In this document: positions 13,544-13,545 of the stretch, piece by piece
Numbering within the stretch: position 1 is the stretch's first letter
Layout: each line of letters opens with the position of its first letter
Source: an uncultured Oscillibacter sp.
GTDB taxonomy: Bacteria; Bacillota; Clostridia; Oscillospirales; Oscillospiraceae
NCBI GenBank assembly: GCA_947245315.1
Contig: CAMXNV010000035.1
Coordinates: 1-13,545, forward strand
DNA: 13,545 bases
Reading direction: 5' to 3'
Notes under the pieces: model-generated
Told to the model about the DNA's origin: nothing
What the model saw: the letters and a program-made list of their open reading frames with translations, nothing else
The model's database searches: none
Translations under genes and position numbers: made by a program

Positions 13544-13545
13544 CG

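Overview
The window is GC-rich, with compact protein-coding blocks and unusually repeat-rich intergenic DNA. Gene content is that of an obligately anaerobic, Gram-positive-type gut Firmicute: pyruvate:ferredoxin oxidoreductase, a YesM/LytS-type histidine kinase, a lipoprotein sugar receptor, a sporulation/vegetative-type D,D-carboxypeptidase and a BceAB-type ABC transporter. High GC together with these families suggests an Oscillospiraceae-like clostridium (Flavonifractor/Lawsonibacter/Oscillibacter type). That placement is inference; no rRNA or other marker is present.

Layout. (1) 1-2438, rightward: the C-terminal half of a sensor histidine kinase, a membrane-anchored sugar-binding-protein homologue, and an MglB-like glucose/galactose-binding lipoprotein. 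The three genes overlap (4 and 56 nt) and no transporter ATPase or permease follows, so they look like a sugar-sensing unit rather than a transport operon. (2) 2676-3719, leftward: galM, aldose 1-epimerase, convergent with the sensing operon and with its own promoter and terminator. (3) 3904-5025, rightward: a D-Ala-D-Ala carboxypeptidase with signal peptide and terminator. (4) 5127-5700: no gene, but a dense mosaic of palindromic repeats, some present as inverted copies of each other. (5) 5826-9323, rightward: nifJ, a complete single-chain pyruvate:ferredoxin oxidoreductase behind a near-consensus promoter, ending in a strong terminator. (6) 9380-13264, leftward: a TraX-family membrane protein, an ABC ATPase and a BceB-type FtsX permease, separated by repeat-filled gaps. 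(7) 13265-13545: no complete gene; it holds a leftward terminator, spaced TTTGG direct repeats, a strong rightward promoter and a perfect 30-bp palindrome at the window edge.

How the genes relate. MglB-like receptor, kinase and galM all point to hexose (glucose/galactose) perception and use, with pyruvate oxidation to acetyl-CoA and reduced ferredoxin further down central metabolism. The BceAB-like pair and the carboxypeptidase concern the cell envelope. Proximity alone does not show that these blocks are co-regulated.

The most unusual signal is a family of tandem 7-bp units (CTCCTAA/CTCCTCA, reverse complement TTAGGAG/TGAGGAG) at six intergenic sites, all beside leftward genes. Orientation follows a strict rule in this window: CTCCT-type on the coding strand upstream of a gene, AGGAG-type downstream. 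In two gaps the arrays pair as 33-bp inverted repeats with 31 of 33 positions complementary, and in three cases the array supplies the stop codon of the preceding gene.
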